Positions 24,509 through 35,280 of a stretch of 64,000 bases of DNA are shown here, in pieces (position 1 is the stretch's first letter; each line of letters starts with the position of its first letter). Made by a program: the position numbers and the translations under genes. The notes beneath the pieces were generated by a model, which was given only the letters and a program-made list of their open reading frames with translations, made no database searches and was not told the DNA's origin. Location: contig CAKTOB010000006.1 in assembly GCA_934589525.1 (NCBI GenBank), positions 1 to 64,000 on the forward strand, read 5' to 3'. This stretch comes from an uncultured Oscillospiraceae bacterium (GTDB taxonomy: Bacteria > Bacillota > Clostridia > Oscillospirales > Oscillospiraceae).

Positions 24509-26350
24509 TCAAACCTCCACCATACAGAAGCCGTGGGGGCCCAGGATCAGCTGGTCCCGGGTGGCCAATTTCAGATACATACCCATGCAGACCTTGCCGG
24601 GGGTCACTTTCCAGTCGTCTCCGGAGCGGTTTACATAAATCCTGCATTTTCGGGTCTTCCACTGGCGCTCATAGGCCAGGTGCTTGTCTCCGGCCTCCAG
24701 GAAGCGGATGTCTCCCCGGCGGAGCTCCGGGTGGATTTTCCGGAGCCGGCCCAGGCTGCGGAAGAAGGCCAGCAGCTCCTGATCCTCCCGGCCCCAGGGG
24801 TAGGTCCGGCGGTTGAAGGGGTCTTTGTAGCCCTCCATCAGAGCCTCGTCCCCGTAGTACAGGCTGGGGCTGCCCGGCAGGGTGTATTGCAGGAAGGCCG
24901 CCATGTGCAGCCGGTCCAGGGCCACCTCCATCTGATTCCGGCTGAGCCGCCGGGCGGCCTTTTCCTCCCGGCTGCCGTCAAAGTCGTCCACCAGGGCGGT
25001 GAGAATCCGGGGGGTGTCGTGGGTGCCCAGGAGATTCATATTGCAGGCCACCACCTGGGGGGGATAGTTTTCCACAATGGTCATCACCGTATCCCGCAGC
25101 TTGCCGCCGCTGTCCCGGCCCCGCATAAAATCCAGAATGGCGGTGCGGAAGGGATAGTTCATGACGCTGTCCAGCTCTCCGTCTGTAAAATACCGGCGGC
25201 GGCGGTCATAGGCCACCTTGTTGGAGGCATCCTCCCAAACTTCGCCCAGAAGCAATGCATCGGGCTTCAGCTCCCGGATGCGCTGGCGCAGCAGGGCGAT
25301 AAATTCATCCGGCAGCTCGTCCGCCACGTCCAGCCGGAAGCCGTCGGCACCCAGCCGGAGCCAGTGGGCCACCACGCTGTCCTCATCCCGGATGATATAG
25401 TCCAGGAATCGGTCATCCATTTTGTTTACTGTCGGCAGGGTGTCAAAGCCCCACCAGGCGTTGTAGCGGTCAGGCCACTGGTAGAAAGTGTACCAGCTAT
25501 AGTAGGGAGAATCCTGACGGCAGTAGGCCCCGTTGCCGCCAAAGGCCCAGTACCTGTCAAAATACAGGCTATTGGAGCCTGTATGGGAGTAAACCCCGTC
25601 CAAGATCACCCGGATGTCCCGGGCGTGGGCCTCCCGGCACAGCTCGGCGAAGTCCTCCTCGGTGCCCAGCATGGGGTCGGGGGTTTTGTAGTCGCCGGTG
25701 TCGTAGCGGTGGGAGGAGAAGCTTTTGCTGATGGGGTTTAAATACAAAATGGTGGTGCCCAGGGAGGCAATATAGTCCAGCTTCTCGATGATGCCCCGGA
25801 AGTTGCCCCCAAAGAAGTCGTTATTCTGGATGATGCCGTTTTCATCCGGCCGCCAGTTGACCTCCTCGTTCCAGTCGTCGTGGACCGTATAGGGCCCCAG
25901 CTTTCCGGTGCAGTCGCACCAGCCCGCCCGGGCGAACCGGTCCGGGAAGACCTGGTAAATGAGGGCACCCTTGGCCCACTCCGGGGTGTAGAAGTCCTGG
26001 GGGATGCAGCTGAGCTGCCAATAGGTCCCCTCTTCCATGCTGGCGTCGTCCCCCTCCTTCAGCAGCCGGAAGCTGCCGTTGGGGTCGGTGATGCTAAAAT
26101 AATAAAAATACAGTCCCCGGTTCTCCAGCCGGAAGGTCCCCCGCCAATACTCATAGGGCCCCAGGGTTTTTTCATAAGCCATGGGCACCCGATTCATTTC
26201 CTGACCGTCCTGGTCACACAGAACGATGTGGGCCTCCCGGGTCAATACCGCCGCCGGAATATGCACCCGCAGAGCGCATTCCTCCCCGGGTTTCACGCAC
26301 CCAAAAGGGCGCTTGTGCTGCGGCAGCTTGCTGTCGAACAGGATTCTCAT
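24509..26350 (-). CDS. Glycoside hydrolase family 13 (neopullulanase/cyclomaltodextrinase-like)
   Basis: Alpha-glucan-degrading enzyme of 613 residues, with no signal peptide, so probably cytoplasmic. An N-terminal beta-rich domain of about 130 residues (CBM34-like) is followed by the TIM barrel: DGVYSHTG, nucleophile in GFRLDVADE, acid/base Glu in LLGEVWED, and stabiliser in LLGTHDTPR. It fits the GH13_20 type acting on maltodextrins. Start 26350 has AAGGAG upstream. It likely feeds the glycogen/maltodextrin pool with GlgP. Confidence 0.92.
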   Translation of the reverse strand: MRILFDSKLPQHKRPFGCVKPGEECALRVHIPAAVLTREAHIVLCDQDGQEMNRVPMAYEKTLGPYEYWRGTFRLENRGLYFYYFSITDPNGSFRLLKEGDDASMEEGTYWQLSCIPQDFYTPEWAKGALIYQVFPDRFARAGWCDCTGKLGPYTVHDDWNEEVNWRPDENGIIQNNDFFGGNFRGIIEKLDYIASLGTTILYLNPISKSFSSHRYDTGDYKTPDPMLGTEEDFAELCREAHARDIRVILDGVYSHTGSNSLYFDRYWAFGGNGAYCRQDSPYYSWYTFYQWPDRYNAWWGFDTLPTVNKMDDRFLDYIIRDEDSVVAHWLRLGADGFRLDVADELPDEFIALLRQRIRELKPDALLLGEVWEDASNKVAYDRRRRYFTDGELDSVMNYPFRTAILDFMRGRDSGGKLRDTVMTIVENYPPQVVACNMNLLGTHDTPRILTALVDDFDGSREEKAARRLSRNQMEVALDRLHMAAFLQYTLPGSPSLYYGDEALMEGYKDPFNRRTYPWGREDQELLAFFRSLGRLRKIHPELRRGDIRFLEAGDKHLAYERQWKTRKCRIYVNRSGDDWKVTPGKVCMGMYLKLATRDQLILGPHGFCMVEV

Positions 26351-26407
26351 ATGGTTTTGTCTCCTTGTGTTATGGATGTGTGTGTGCCGCCCCAAAGGGC
26401 GGGGGGA

Positions 26408-27108
26408 AAATTGACAATTGACAATGGACAATTGACAATTTTTGGAGCGTGCTTTTAGGTGCGTCGTTTACCGGTACGGCCCAAAGGCAAGCGCCAAAAC
26501 CTTCCCCTTCGGGGAAGGGGGACCGCCCGCAGGCGGTGGATGAGGGGCGGTACCACGCTCCGCATTGTAGGAACAATCGGCGCAGAGGCAGAACGTTGCA
26601 GCGAAACCGTAGGGAACGGCCTATGTGCCGTTCCGGGGCGTGGCAATTATAACCCCTGCGGATAAAACGGAACCACCCCCTTGGCTCTCCCTCTGGGAGA
26701 GCTGGCTCGGCGCAGCCGAGACTGAGAGGGCCCTGCGGCGTTTTCCACTGCACAAACTATGGGCCGCAAAAAGAAAACCCACCAGATTTGTCATTCCGAG
26801 CGAACAGAGTGAGCCGAGGAATCTTCTCAAGTTACAAGCTTTATCTTGTGGTGGTTCATCATCCTACGTGGTGGATTCCTCCGCTCGCTTCGCTCGGTCG
26901 GAATGACATAATGGGGGGCGTGTCCCTTTTTTATCGTGAACGGCTCCGTCCTTAAACGCACGGAACGGCACACAGGCCGTTCCCTACGGTTTCGCTGGTG
27001 GGTTTTTCCTCTGTGTCCATTGTTCCTACAATGCGAAACGCCGTACTGCCCTCTCCGTCCTCGCTTACGCTCGGCCACCTCTCCCATAGGGAGAGGCAAG
27101 GGGCCGCA
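26408..27108. repeat. Intergenic mosaic repeat array 4
   Basis: No gene. A TTGACAA array (26408-26440) is next to the GH13 start side. Other modules are AACCTTCCCCTTCGGGGAAGG joined to CCGCCCGCAGGCGG, GGAACGGC...GCCGTTCC palindromes, GGCTCTCCCTCTGGGAGAGC, one TGTCAT element, and GGCCACCTCTCCCATAGGGA-type ends near glgA. Confidence 0.85.
26789..26908. repeat. TGTCAT element copy 3
   Basis: TGTCATTCCGAGCGAACAGA arm and CGCTTCGCTCGGTCGGAATGACA-type arm around a core with CTACGTGGTGG. Confidence 0.88.
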
Positions 27109-27114
27109 CTCAAA

Positions 27115-27147
27115 AAGGCGGAAACCACATCGTATGGTTTCCGCCTT
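27115..27147 (-). terminator. glgA terminator
   Basis: AAGGCGGAAACCA/TGGTTTCCGCCTT stem with T run on the minus strand. Confidence 0.9.
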
Positions 27148-27159
27148 GGGGAAGCGGGC

Positions 27160-28608
27160 TTACCAGGCCAGCATATTCTTGAACTGCTCCATGTATTTCT
27201 GGGCGGGGACGTTCCAGCTGAAATCCTGTTCCATATCCCGCTTTTGCAGCTCCTGGAAGCCGGGGCGGTCGGTGAGGTACAGGTTCAGGCAGCGCTTCAG
27301 GGCCGCGTAGAAGTCGTCGGCGTTGTAGCTCTGGAAGGTGAAGCCCAGGCCCTCCCGGCCCTGCTCGTTGCAGGGGGGCACGGTGTCCTTCAGGCCGCCG
27401 GTGGCGTGGACCACGGGCACGGTGCCGTAGCGCATGGCGTTCATCTGGCTCAGGCCGCAGGGTTCGCTCTTGGAGGGCATCAGGTAGATGTCACCGCCGG
27501 CGTAGATTCTGGCGGCCAGGCCCAAATTAAAGGTGATCTGGGCGGAAACCTGCTCGGGGAACTGCTTCTGCAGATCCCGGAAGAAGTTTTCGTACTGTGC
27601 TTCGCCGGTGCCCAAAACCACCAGCTGGGCATTTTCCTCCCACATGAGCCGCCGGGCGATATAGCACAGCAGATCCAGACCCTTGTGTCCGGCGAACCGG
27701 GTGACCATGACCATCATGGGCACATCCGGGTCCTGGGGCAGGCCCAGTTCCTTTTGCAGGGCCACCTTGCACCGGGATTTGCCGGGCTGCATGGCCCAGG
27801 CGGAGTAGTGGTCCACCAGGGCGGGGTCGGTTTCGGGGTTGAAAATATCCGTATCGATACCGTTGGTAATGCCGGTGAGCTTCCAGGCGTTTCTGGCCAG
27901 GATGCCGTCCAGGCCGTGGGCATAGTAGGGATACATGAGCTCCCGGGCGTAGGTCTCGGAAACGGTGGTCACCAGGTCCGCGGTCTCAATGGCACCCTTC
28001 ATCATGTTCACGGAGCCGTTCATATCCATGCAGCCCCGATACTCCCAGGGAAGACCCAGGGTATCGTCAAAGAAGTTGCTGTTGGCCCAGCCCTGATACT
28101 CGATGTTGTGGATGGTATACATGCACCGGGTCTTTTTCAGAATGGAATCCCGGTAGCAGGCCTTGAGATAGACGGGGATCATGCCGGTCTGCCAGTCGTT
28201 GCACTGGATCACATCCGGGGCGCTGTCCAGGGCCACCATGGCATCGAGACAGGCTTTGGAGAAGTAGGCGAAGCGCTCGCCGTCATCCATGTCGCCATAG
28301 ATGGCGCCGGTACGGCCGCCGAAGTAATAGTCGTTGTCGATAAAGTAGACGGTCACACCGCCGGGGGCGGTGACAAGCTTCATCAGACCGGCGAACTGCT
28401 GCCGCCAGCCCATCTGCACCCGAAACTGAGCCACCTTCTCCACTTCATAGGCGGTATTGGTTTTGATTTTGTTGTAATAGGGCAGGAACAGCGTTACCTC
28501 GTTGCCCGGCATTCTGGCCAGAGCCCGGGGCAGCGCCTCCATCACGTCTCCCAATCCGCCGGATTTGGCGTAAGGCGACGCTTCCGACGCGCAGATGGCA
28601 ATTTTCAT
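27160..28608 (-). CDS. glgA: Glycogen synthase (ADP-glucose)
   Basis: GT5 glycosyltransferase extending alpha-1,4-glucan from ADP-glucose. N-terminal ASEASPYAKSGGLGDV holds the KxGGL donor motif; the C-terminal half has the SKSEPCGLSQMNAMRYGTVP signature. 482 residues. ATG overlaps the glgD stop by four bases. Last gene of glgC-glgD-glgA. Confidence 0.96.
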   Translation of the reverse strand: MKIAICASEASPYAKSGGLGDVMEALPRALARMPGNEVTLFLPYYNKIKTNTAYEVEKVAQFRVQMGWRQQFAGLMKLVTAPGGVTVYFIDNDYYFGGRTGAIYGDMDDGERFAYFSKACLDAMVALDSAPDVIQCNDWQTGMIPVYLKACYRDSILKKTRCMYTIHNIEYQGWANSNFFDDTLGLPWEYRGCMDMNGSVNMMKGAIETADLVTTVSETYARELMYPYYAHGLDGILARNAWKLTGITNGIDTDIFNPETDPALVDHYSAWAMQPGKSRCKVALQKELGLPQDPDVPMMVMVTRFAGHKGLDLLCYIARRLMWEENAQLVVLGTGEAQYENFFRDLQKQFPEQVSAQITFNLGLAARIYAGGDIYLMPSKSEPCGLSQMNAMRYGTVPVVHATGGLKDTVPPCNEQGREGLGFTFQSYNADDFYAALKRCLNLYLTDRPGFQELQKRDMEQDFSWNVPAQKYMEQFKNMLAW

Positions 28609-29717
28609 ACAGTGTCCCCCCGCTTGATGACAATGGGATTGGTCCGGGTGCCGATGAGCTTGGCGCCGGGACGGACGGTAACGTTCTTATCCAGGATCAC
28701 GTTCTTGAGCTCCGCGCCCTCACCGATGACGGTGTCGTTCATGACCACGCAGTCCTCAATGTGGGCGTTCTTGGCCAGGGTCACCTGACGGAAAAGGATG
28801 GAATCCTTGGCGGAGCCCTCCAGCATGCAGCCGTCGGCCACCATGCAGTTGTCGATGCTGCTGTCCTCGCCGTAGTAGGAGGGCACCCGGTCCCGGACCT
28901 TGGTGTAGATGGGATGCTTCCGGTCGAAAATGGACTTGTGGACATCGGGCTTCAGCAGGGCCATGGAGTTCTGGAAGTACTCCTCCACGCTGTCGTTGTA
29001 CAGGGCCACGCCGTCAAAGACACAGGCGTTGACGCTGACCTTGCCGGAGTTCCAGCCACCCAGGATCAGGTCCCGGTCCATGTGGAAGAAGTTGTGGGCG
29101 ATGCGCTCCCGGACCATGGTGATGAGCCACTTCTTGGTGGTGACAAAAATGTCCATGGAAGCCAGATACTCGGGGCCCGCGGCGTAGTCCACCACGATGT
29201 CGTTGATCTCCTTGTTCTCGTCCAGGGTCACGGCCAGATCCAGCACCTTCTTGCTGTTGGCCACGCCGGACTTGACCACCACGGTGATGTCCTTGCCGCT
29301 CTGGATGTGGTCGGCCAGCACCCGCTTCAGGTCGATGTTGGAGATCACGGCGGAGTCTACCAGGAATACATACTCGTCTTCCTCGCTGTATTCCAGGAAG
29401 GCCATGGCGTTGTTCAGGGATTCCAGCTTGCCCCGGTAGCTGTGGGTCTCGGAGGTGGAGTAGGGAGTGATGTATTGCAGGCCGCCCTCGCCCAGCTCCA
29501 GGCCCCACTCCTCGCCGTCACCGATGTGGTCCATCAGAGACTGGTAGTTGAACCGGGAGATCATGGCTACATGGTGTACACCGGCCCAGCTCAGGTTGGT
29601 CAGGCCGAAGTCCACCTGGCGGTAACGGCCGCCGAAGGGAATGGAGGCGATGGACCGCTTGGCGGTCAGCTCTCCGATGTTGGCGTCATTGGTGAAGATA
29701 ATACCCATTGCGTTCAT
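28605..29717 (-). CDS. glgD: Glucose-1-phosphate adenylyltransferase subunit GlgD
   Basis: Regulatory or non-catalytic partner of GlgC found in Firmicutes. It keeps SIPFGGRYRQVDFGLTNL and the C-terminal left-handed beta-helix repeats (KDSILFRQV..., DCVVMNDTVIGEGAELKNV) but lacks the GGQGSRL nucleotide loop, as expected. 370 residues. It lies 13 bases after glgC and overlaps glgA. Confidence 0.95.
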   Translation of the reverse strand: MNAMGIIFTNDANIGELTAKRSIASIPFGGRYRQVDFGLTNLSWAGVHHVAMISRFNYQSLMDHIGDGEEWGLELGEGGLQYITPYSTSETHSYRGKLESLNNAMAFLEYSEEDEYVFLVDSAVISNIDLKRVLADHIQSGKDITVVVKSGVANSKKVLDLAVTLDENKEINDIVVDYAAGPEYLASMDIFVTTKKWLITMVRERIAHNFFHMDRDLILGGWNSGKVSVNACVFDGVALYNDSVEEYFQNSMALLKPDVHKSIFDRKHPIYTKVRDRVPSYYGEDSSIDNCMVADGCMLEGSAKDSILFRQVTLAKNAHIEDCVVMNDTVIGEGAELKNVILDKNVTVRPGAKLIGTRTNPIVIKRGDTV

Positions 29718-29730
29718 AGCGTCCGCCTCC

Positions 29731-30918
<1,188 letters not shown>

Positions 30919-31010
30919 GGTCACAGCTCCTCATATTGTCATTTGGATCAACAAAGGGAAGACGGAAGAACATTGGTCAAAAAATCGTATTTTCTTCCAC
31001 GGATAACATA

Positions 31011-31607
31011 TCATATTTTTGACATTTCCGAAAGTGACATTTTGCCTAAAATATCAGAAATCTTTTGGCGATTTTCTCTAAACTCTCTCCAGGGCACCGG
31101 TGGATTCCTGGGAATTTCGACAGAATTCAGCCGTTTTTCCAACCAACAGACATCCAGCCAGCGGCCAAACTTCTGTCCGCATTTTATCATTTTCCCGCAT
31201 GGATTGTACCCAAGAGCCCGGTGAAAGGCCAAAGATGGTGCATTTTCCCCGGTGATAATGGCAAAACTCACAACATAGCCCATGGCTTGCAGCAAATTTT
31301 CCAGAACCGCATACAGCCTTTTTCCGGCCCCCCGGCCCCGGGCATCCCGGCGCAGATAAATGGAGGGCTCGGCGCACCAGGCATAGGCCGCCCGCTCAAA
31401 AGGAAGGCTTGCATAGGCATAGCCCAGGACAATGCCCTCCTCCTCCCACACAAGCCAGGGAAGCTTTTGGGTGATGCTTTGGAACCGCTCCAAGAATTCC
31501 TCCTTGGCAGGGGGCACATATTCAAAAGTCACAGTGGTCTCCAGCACATAGGGGGCGTAAATGGCAAGCATGGCCTCCACATCGGACTCCCTGGCGAAAC
31601 GAATCAT
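31011..31607 (-). CDS. GNAT N-acetyltransferase (phosphinothricin/MnaT-like)
   Basis: 198 residues. N-terminal IRFARESDVEAMLAIYAPYVLETTVTFEY-like start (residues 1-30), then the acetyl-CoA loop RRDARGRGAGKRLY and AIITGENAPSLAFHRALGY, typical of the Pat/YncA branch that acetylates amino-acid-like compounds. The C-terminal tail of about 30 residues after the GNAT core is unusual. It is upstream of glgC on the same strand but about 90 bases apart. Substrate unknown. Confidence 0.88.
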   Translation of the reverse strand: MIRFARESDVEAMLAIYAPYVLETTVTFEYVPPAKEEFLERFQSITQKLPWLVWEEEGIVLGYAYASLPFERAAYAWCAEPSIYLRRDARGRGAGKRLYAVLENLLQAMGYVVSFAIITGENAPSLAFHRALGYNPCGKMIKCGQKFGRWLDVCWLEKRLNSVEIPRNPPVPWREFRENRQKISDILGKMSLSEMSKI

Positions 31608-31669
31608 TTTTTGGGCCCTTCCTTTCTGTTTTTGTACCATTTTAGGCCCAAAGAAATTCCCTGTCAAGG

Positions 31670-31698
31670 TTGACTTTTTTTCTTTTTAAGGATACAAT
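31670..31698 (+). promoter_or_regulatory. mgtE promoter
   Basis: TTGACT-N17-TACAAT; predicts a leader of about 140 nt before mgtE. Confidence 0.8.
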
Positions 31699-31716
31699 AA
31701 AAGCAAATTTGCGTAA

Positions 31717-31846
31717 ACAAGGGGGAGTAAGCATGGATGCCGGCGGAAGCGGCAATATACCTGGCCGAAGTAGAAATCTGCCCGTCATCCTGCGGGCAAG
31801 CTAATCTGCTTTGTGCCAATATTTTTTGAATATTGGAGGAAACAAA
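31717..31846 (+). promoter_or_regulatory. Structured mgtE leader, candidate metal riboswitch
   Basis: The leader carries GGGGGAGTAAG (31721-31731), a GCCG/CGGC hairpin, ATATACCTGG, a GCCCG/CGGGC hairpin (31779-31796), and possible closing pairs ACAAGGGGG/CTGCTTTGT (31717-31725 with 31806-31814). A CCAATATT/AATATTGG hairpin (31817-31837) then stands right at the AGGAGG. GGGGAGTA is the loop of the yybP-ykoY manganese riboswitch, but the rest does not match convincingly; no M-box is seen. Confidence 0.4.
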
Positions 31847-33226
31847 ATGGCAGAACGTTTTGAAATCGTTGAAAAAGCCCTCCTGAAAATGCTGGAAGAC
31901 AAGAAGTACGCCTCTCTGCGGGATATTCTCGTGACCATGAACCCCAGTGACGTGGCGGCATTGTTTGACGGCCTGGAGGAAAAGCAGATCCCCCTGATGT
32001 TTCGGCTGCTTCCCAAGGAGGAGGCGGCGGAGACCTTCGTTGAAATGGAGCCGGAGGCTCAGCAGCTGCTGATCCAGGGATTTTCCGACAATGAGCTGCG
32101 GGAAGTTCTGGATGAACTCTACGTGGACGACGCGGCAGACCTGGTAGAGGAAATGCCCGCCAACGTGGTCAAGCGTATTCTCACCCAGGCAGACCCGGAA
32201 ATGCGCAGCTCCATCAATCAGATTTTGCGCTATCAGGAAAACTCCGCCGGGGCCCTGATGACCATGGAGTATGTGTCCCTCCGGCCGGATATGACCGTGG
32301 AGGAGGCCATTCTCCGCATCCGCCGTCAAGGCGTGGACAAAGAGACCATTTACACCTGCTACGTCCTGGCCAAGGACCGGACCTTGCAGGGCATCGTCAC
32401 CGTCAAGGACCTGCTGCTGGCGGAAAGCGACGATACCCAGATCAAAGAGATCATGACCACCAACGTCATCTCCGTCACCACCCAGGACGACCAGGAAGAA
32501 GTGGCGAAGATGTTCTCCAAGTATAATTTCCTGGCCCTGCCGGTGGTAGACAAGGAAAACCGCATGGTGGGCATCGTCACCTTCGATGACGCCATGGACG
32601 TTATGGAAGAAGAGGCCACGGAGGATATGGAGATCATGGCCGCCATGATTCCCTCCGAAAAAAGCTACCTGAAAAGTTCTCCTGTGGAGCTGTATAAGCA
32701 CCGCATCCCCTGGCTCATGCTTCTGATGGTCTCCGCCACCTTTACGGGCATGATCATCACCTCGTTTGAAAGCGCCCTGGCTCTGCTTCCCGCCCTCACC
32801 GCCTTTATCCCCATGCTGATGGACACCGGCGGCAACTGCGGCTCCCAGTCCTCCGTCACCGTCATCCGCGCGCTGAGCCTGGACGAGCTGGAGCTTTCCG
32901 ATGTGTTCACGGTTCTGTGGAAAGAAGTCCGCACCGCCGTCCTCTGCGGCCTGACCCTGGCGGTGCTGTGCTTTGCCAAGGTGCTGCTGGTGGACCGGCT
33001 CCTTATGGGCAATACCAGCATTAGCCTGGCTGTAGACCTGGTCATCTGCCTGGCCCTGGGGGTGACGGTGGTCATCGCCAAAATCGTGGGCTGCACCCTG
33101 CCCCTGCTTGCCAAACGCCTGGGCTTCGACCCCGCCGTCATGGCCTCGCCCTTCATCACCACCATCGTAGACGCTTTGTCCCTGCTGGTCTACTTCCTGT
33201 TCGCCAAGAGCATTCTGGGCCTTTGA
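31847..33226 (+). CDS. mgtE: Magnesium transporter MgtE
   Basis: Mg2+ channel gated by intracellular Mg2+. N-domain (residues 1-130) with VDDAADLVEEMPA, two CBS domains (about 135-255), a plug helix, then five membrane helices with the pore motif MLMDTGGNCGSQSS. 459 residues. TTGGAGGA is 6 bases before the ATG at 31847. Preceded by a structured leader and followed at once by a very strong terminator. Confidence 0.96.
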   Translation: MAERFEIVEKALLKMLEDKKYASLRDILVTMNPSDVAALFDGLEEKQIPLMFRLLPKEEAAETFVEMEPEAQQLLIQGFSDNELREVLDELYVDDAADLVEEMPANVVKRILTQADPEMRSSINQILRYQENSAGALMTMEYVSLRPDMTVEEAILRIRRQGVDKETIYTCYVLAKDRTLQGIVTVKDLLLAESDDTQIKEIMTTNVISVTTQDDQEEVAKMFSKYNFLALPVVDKENRMVGIVTFDDAMDVMEEEATEDMEIMAAMIPSEKSYLKSSPVELYKHRIPWLMLLMVSATFTGMIITSFESALALLPALTAFIPMLMDTGGNCGSQSSVTVIRALSLDELELSDVFTVLWKEVRTAVLCGLTLAVLCFAKVLLVDRLLMGNTSISLAVDLVICLALGVTVVIAKIVGCTLPLLAKRLGFDPAVMASPFITTIVDALSLLVYFLFAKSILGL

Positions 33227-33227
33227 G

Positions 33228-33277
33228 ATTCCCCAAAACCCCCACGCAGGGAATACCTGCGTGGGGGTTTTGGGGAA
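33228..33277 (+). terminator. mgtE terminator
   Basis: Stem of more than 20 bp (ATTCCCCAAAACCCCCACGC with its complement) around GGAATACC, two bases after the stop. Confidence 0.85.
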
Positions 33278-33451
33278 TTGACAATTGACAATGGACAATT
33301 GACAATTTTTTGTGACGAACGTGTCCGTTTTTGACAGATGTTGTGTAGAAGAATACACCAACCAGGCGAAACCGTAGGGAACGGCCTGTGTGCCGTTCCG
33401 GGGGCGTTGCGAATAGAACCTGTGCGGATAAAACAAAACCACCCCCCGACA

Positions 33452-33577
33452 TGTCATCCCGACCGAAATGAAATGGAGTGGAGGGATCTACTCAAGTTGC
33501 AAGTTTTCCCTTACGCAGGGTATTACTGCAACTTGAGTGGATTCCTCCACTCCGCTGACGCTACGGTCGGAATGACA
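33452..33577. repeat. TGTCAT element copy 4
   Basis: TGTCATCCCGACC arm and GGTCGG-type AATGACA arm; inner half-sites CTCAAGTTGCAAG and TGCAACTTGAG pair. Confidence 0.88.
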
Positions 33578-33760
33578 TACGTTTTTTATTGGTTGTTACA
33601 AATTAAAATGTACAACGAATGGCCTTACGGCCAATGGCGGCAGATTGCCGCCGCTACACCCGTTTCGTTCAACAGTATACGCAATGTAGCGGCGATGATT
33701 CATCGCCATAAAACGTCCCGAATGTAACCCGTGCGGACAAAATGAAACCACCCCCCGACA

Positions 33761-33882
33761 TGTCATCCCGACCGAGTGAAACGAGCGGAGGGATCTACTC
33801 AAGTTGCAAGCTTTACCTTACGCAGGTTCTTTTTGCCACTTGAGTGGATTCCTCCGCTCGCTCTGCTAAGGCCTGAATGACA
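33761..33882. repeat. TGTCAT element copy 5
   Basis: Left arm TGTCATCCCGACCGAGTGAA; right arm diverged to GCTAAGGCCTGAATGACA. Confidence 0.86.
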
Positions 33883-34265
33883 TATCGGTAGGTGGTTTTG
33901 CTTGTCTACACGGGTTCTATTTGTTACGTTGCATGTGGCGATGAATCATCGCCGCTACATTGCGTGATACCATTCAACCACACAGATTATATTTGCAACG
34001 TGGCGGGCGACATGGTAGCCGGTGGAATGATGGTGTGATTGTCACTGGCAATCAATTGATTTTGATTCGCTGCGCGGAGCACCACCCCTACTTGCGTGGT
34101 TCCATTCATCCGCACGGGTTAAATTCGGGACGTTTCCGGAACGGCACACAGGCCGTTCCCTACGGGTTCGCTGGTGGGGGGATTTTTGAACCAACGGATT
34201 TCAAAAGCAGTCACGTCCGATGCTCATAAATTGACAATTGTCAATTGTCAATTCAGAAATAACTA

Positions 34266-34967
34266 TTAACTGTTCTGGTTCTGCGCTACCTCAAACTTAT
34301 ACCCCACGCCCCAGACGGTTTTCAGGTTCCACTGGTCGGAAACGCCCTCCAGTTTTTCTCTCAGGCGTTTGACGTGGACGTCTACCGTCCGGGAGTCACC
34401 GAAGTAGTCAAAGCCCCAGACCTCGTCCAGCAGCTGGTTGCGGGTGTAGACCCGGTTGGGGGAGGAGGCCAGGTAGTACAGCAGCTCCATTTCCTTGGGG
34501 GGCGTGTCCACCTTTTTGCCGTCAACCGTGAGCTCGAAGGCATCCATGTCGATGATCAGCTTGTCAAATACCAGCCGGCGGGCCTTCTTTTCCGCGACGG
34601 CGCCGTTGCTGCGGCGGAGGACCGCTTCAATACGGGCCAGGACCTCCTTCATTTCAAAGGGCTTGGTCACATAGTCATCGGCACCGTTTTTAAGACCGGC
34701 CACCTTGTCGTCAGTTTCACCCTTGGCGGTGAGCATAATAATGGGGGTCTGGCTCTCGGCCCGGATGGCCCGGCACACGGCCCAGCCGTCCATCACCGGC
34801 ATCATCACGTCCAGCAGCACCAGGTCCGGCTTGATGGCCCGGAATTTGGCCAGCCCTTGGCCGCCGTCAGCAGCCACGGTAACGGCGTAACCCTCTTTCT
34901 CCAGATACATTTGCAGCAGCTCCGCAATATTCCGGTCGTCTTCCACGATCAGTACAGATACAGCCAT
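34266..34967 (-). CDS. OmpR/PhoB-type response regulator
   Basis: Two-component transcription factor, 233 residues. Receiver domain with the acidic pocket EDD, phospho-acceptor in LVLLDVMMPVMDG (about Asp 52), Thr in IIMLTAK and Lys in YVTKPF; C-terminal winged helix with RTVDVHVKRLREKL and TVWGVGYKF. AAAGGAG precedes the ATG. No histidine kinase is adjacent: downstream is repeat DNA, upstream a 1-kb gap. It is therefore an orphan in this window, and its kinase is unknown. Confidence 0.94.
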   Translation of the reverse strand: MAVSVLIVEDDRNIAELLQMYLEKEGYAVTVAADGGQGLAKFRAIKPDLVLLDVMMPVMDGWAVCRAIRAESQTPIIMLTAKGETDDKVAGLKNGADDYVTKPFEMKEVLARIEAVLRRSNGAVAEKKARRLVFDKLIIDMDAFELTVDGKKVDTPPKEMELLYYLASSPNRVYTRNQLLDEVWGFDYFGDSRTVDVHVKRLREKLEGVSDQWNLKTVWGVGYKFEVAQNQNS

Positions 34968-35188
34968 TTTTCTCCACTCCTTTAAAAGCCCCGAAGGGCC
35001 AATTCTTTCTGATACTTCCCATTATAGCGTCAATAGGGGAGGATGGGTGAATATTTTGTAAAGAGTTCCGGGGCAATTTGTGAACACGGCGTTTTTGAGG
35101 CAGGGGAAATGGATTCTTCAGTAATAGTAGTTATTGTTTACTTGTTATGTAGCCTTTCATGCTTGGCCATTCAATGATTTCACAGTTT

Positions 35189-35220
35189 TTATCCACAGTT
35201 GTTTTACATCCTGTGGAAAG
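35189..35220. other. Pair of DnaA-box-like sites
   Basis: TTATCCACA (35189-35197) and TGTGGAAAG (35212-35220) in the otherwise featureless stretch 34968-35280 upstream of the response regulator. Confidence 0.5.
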
Positions 35221-35280
35221 AATTGAACTCAGGTGTAAAAGAACGTTCTTTGAACAGCCCCTGTTGAAAAAGTACCCCCA

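Larger units (their letters stand above)
33279..34254. repeat. Intergenic mosaic repeat array 5
   Basis: About 980 bases between the convergent mgtE and response regulator, with no gene. TTGACAA arrays lie at both ends (from 33275 and 34229-34253). Inside are two TGTCAT elements, GGCGATGATTCATCGCC palindromes, GGAACGGC...GCCGTTCC palindromes and a GATTGTCACTGGCAATC palindrome related to one in array 1. Confidence 0.88.

Noticed and set aside
31705..31846. M-box magnesium riboswitch before mgtE
   Set aside because: None of the conserved M-box segments is recognisable in this leader.
31664..33457. 597-codon minus-strand ORF
   Set aside because: Antisense to mgtE; GHG-rich shadow translation.
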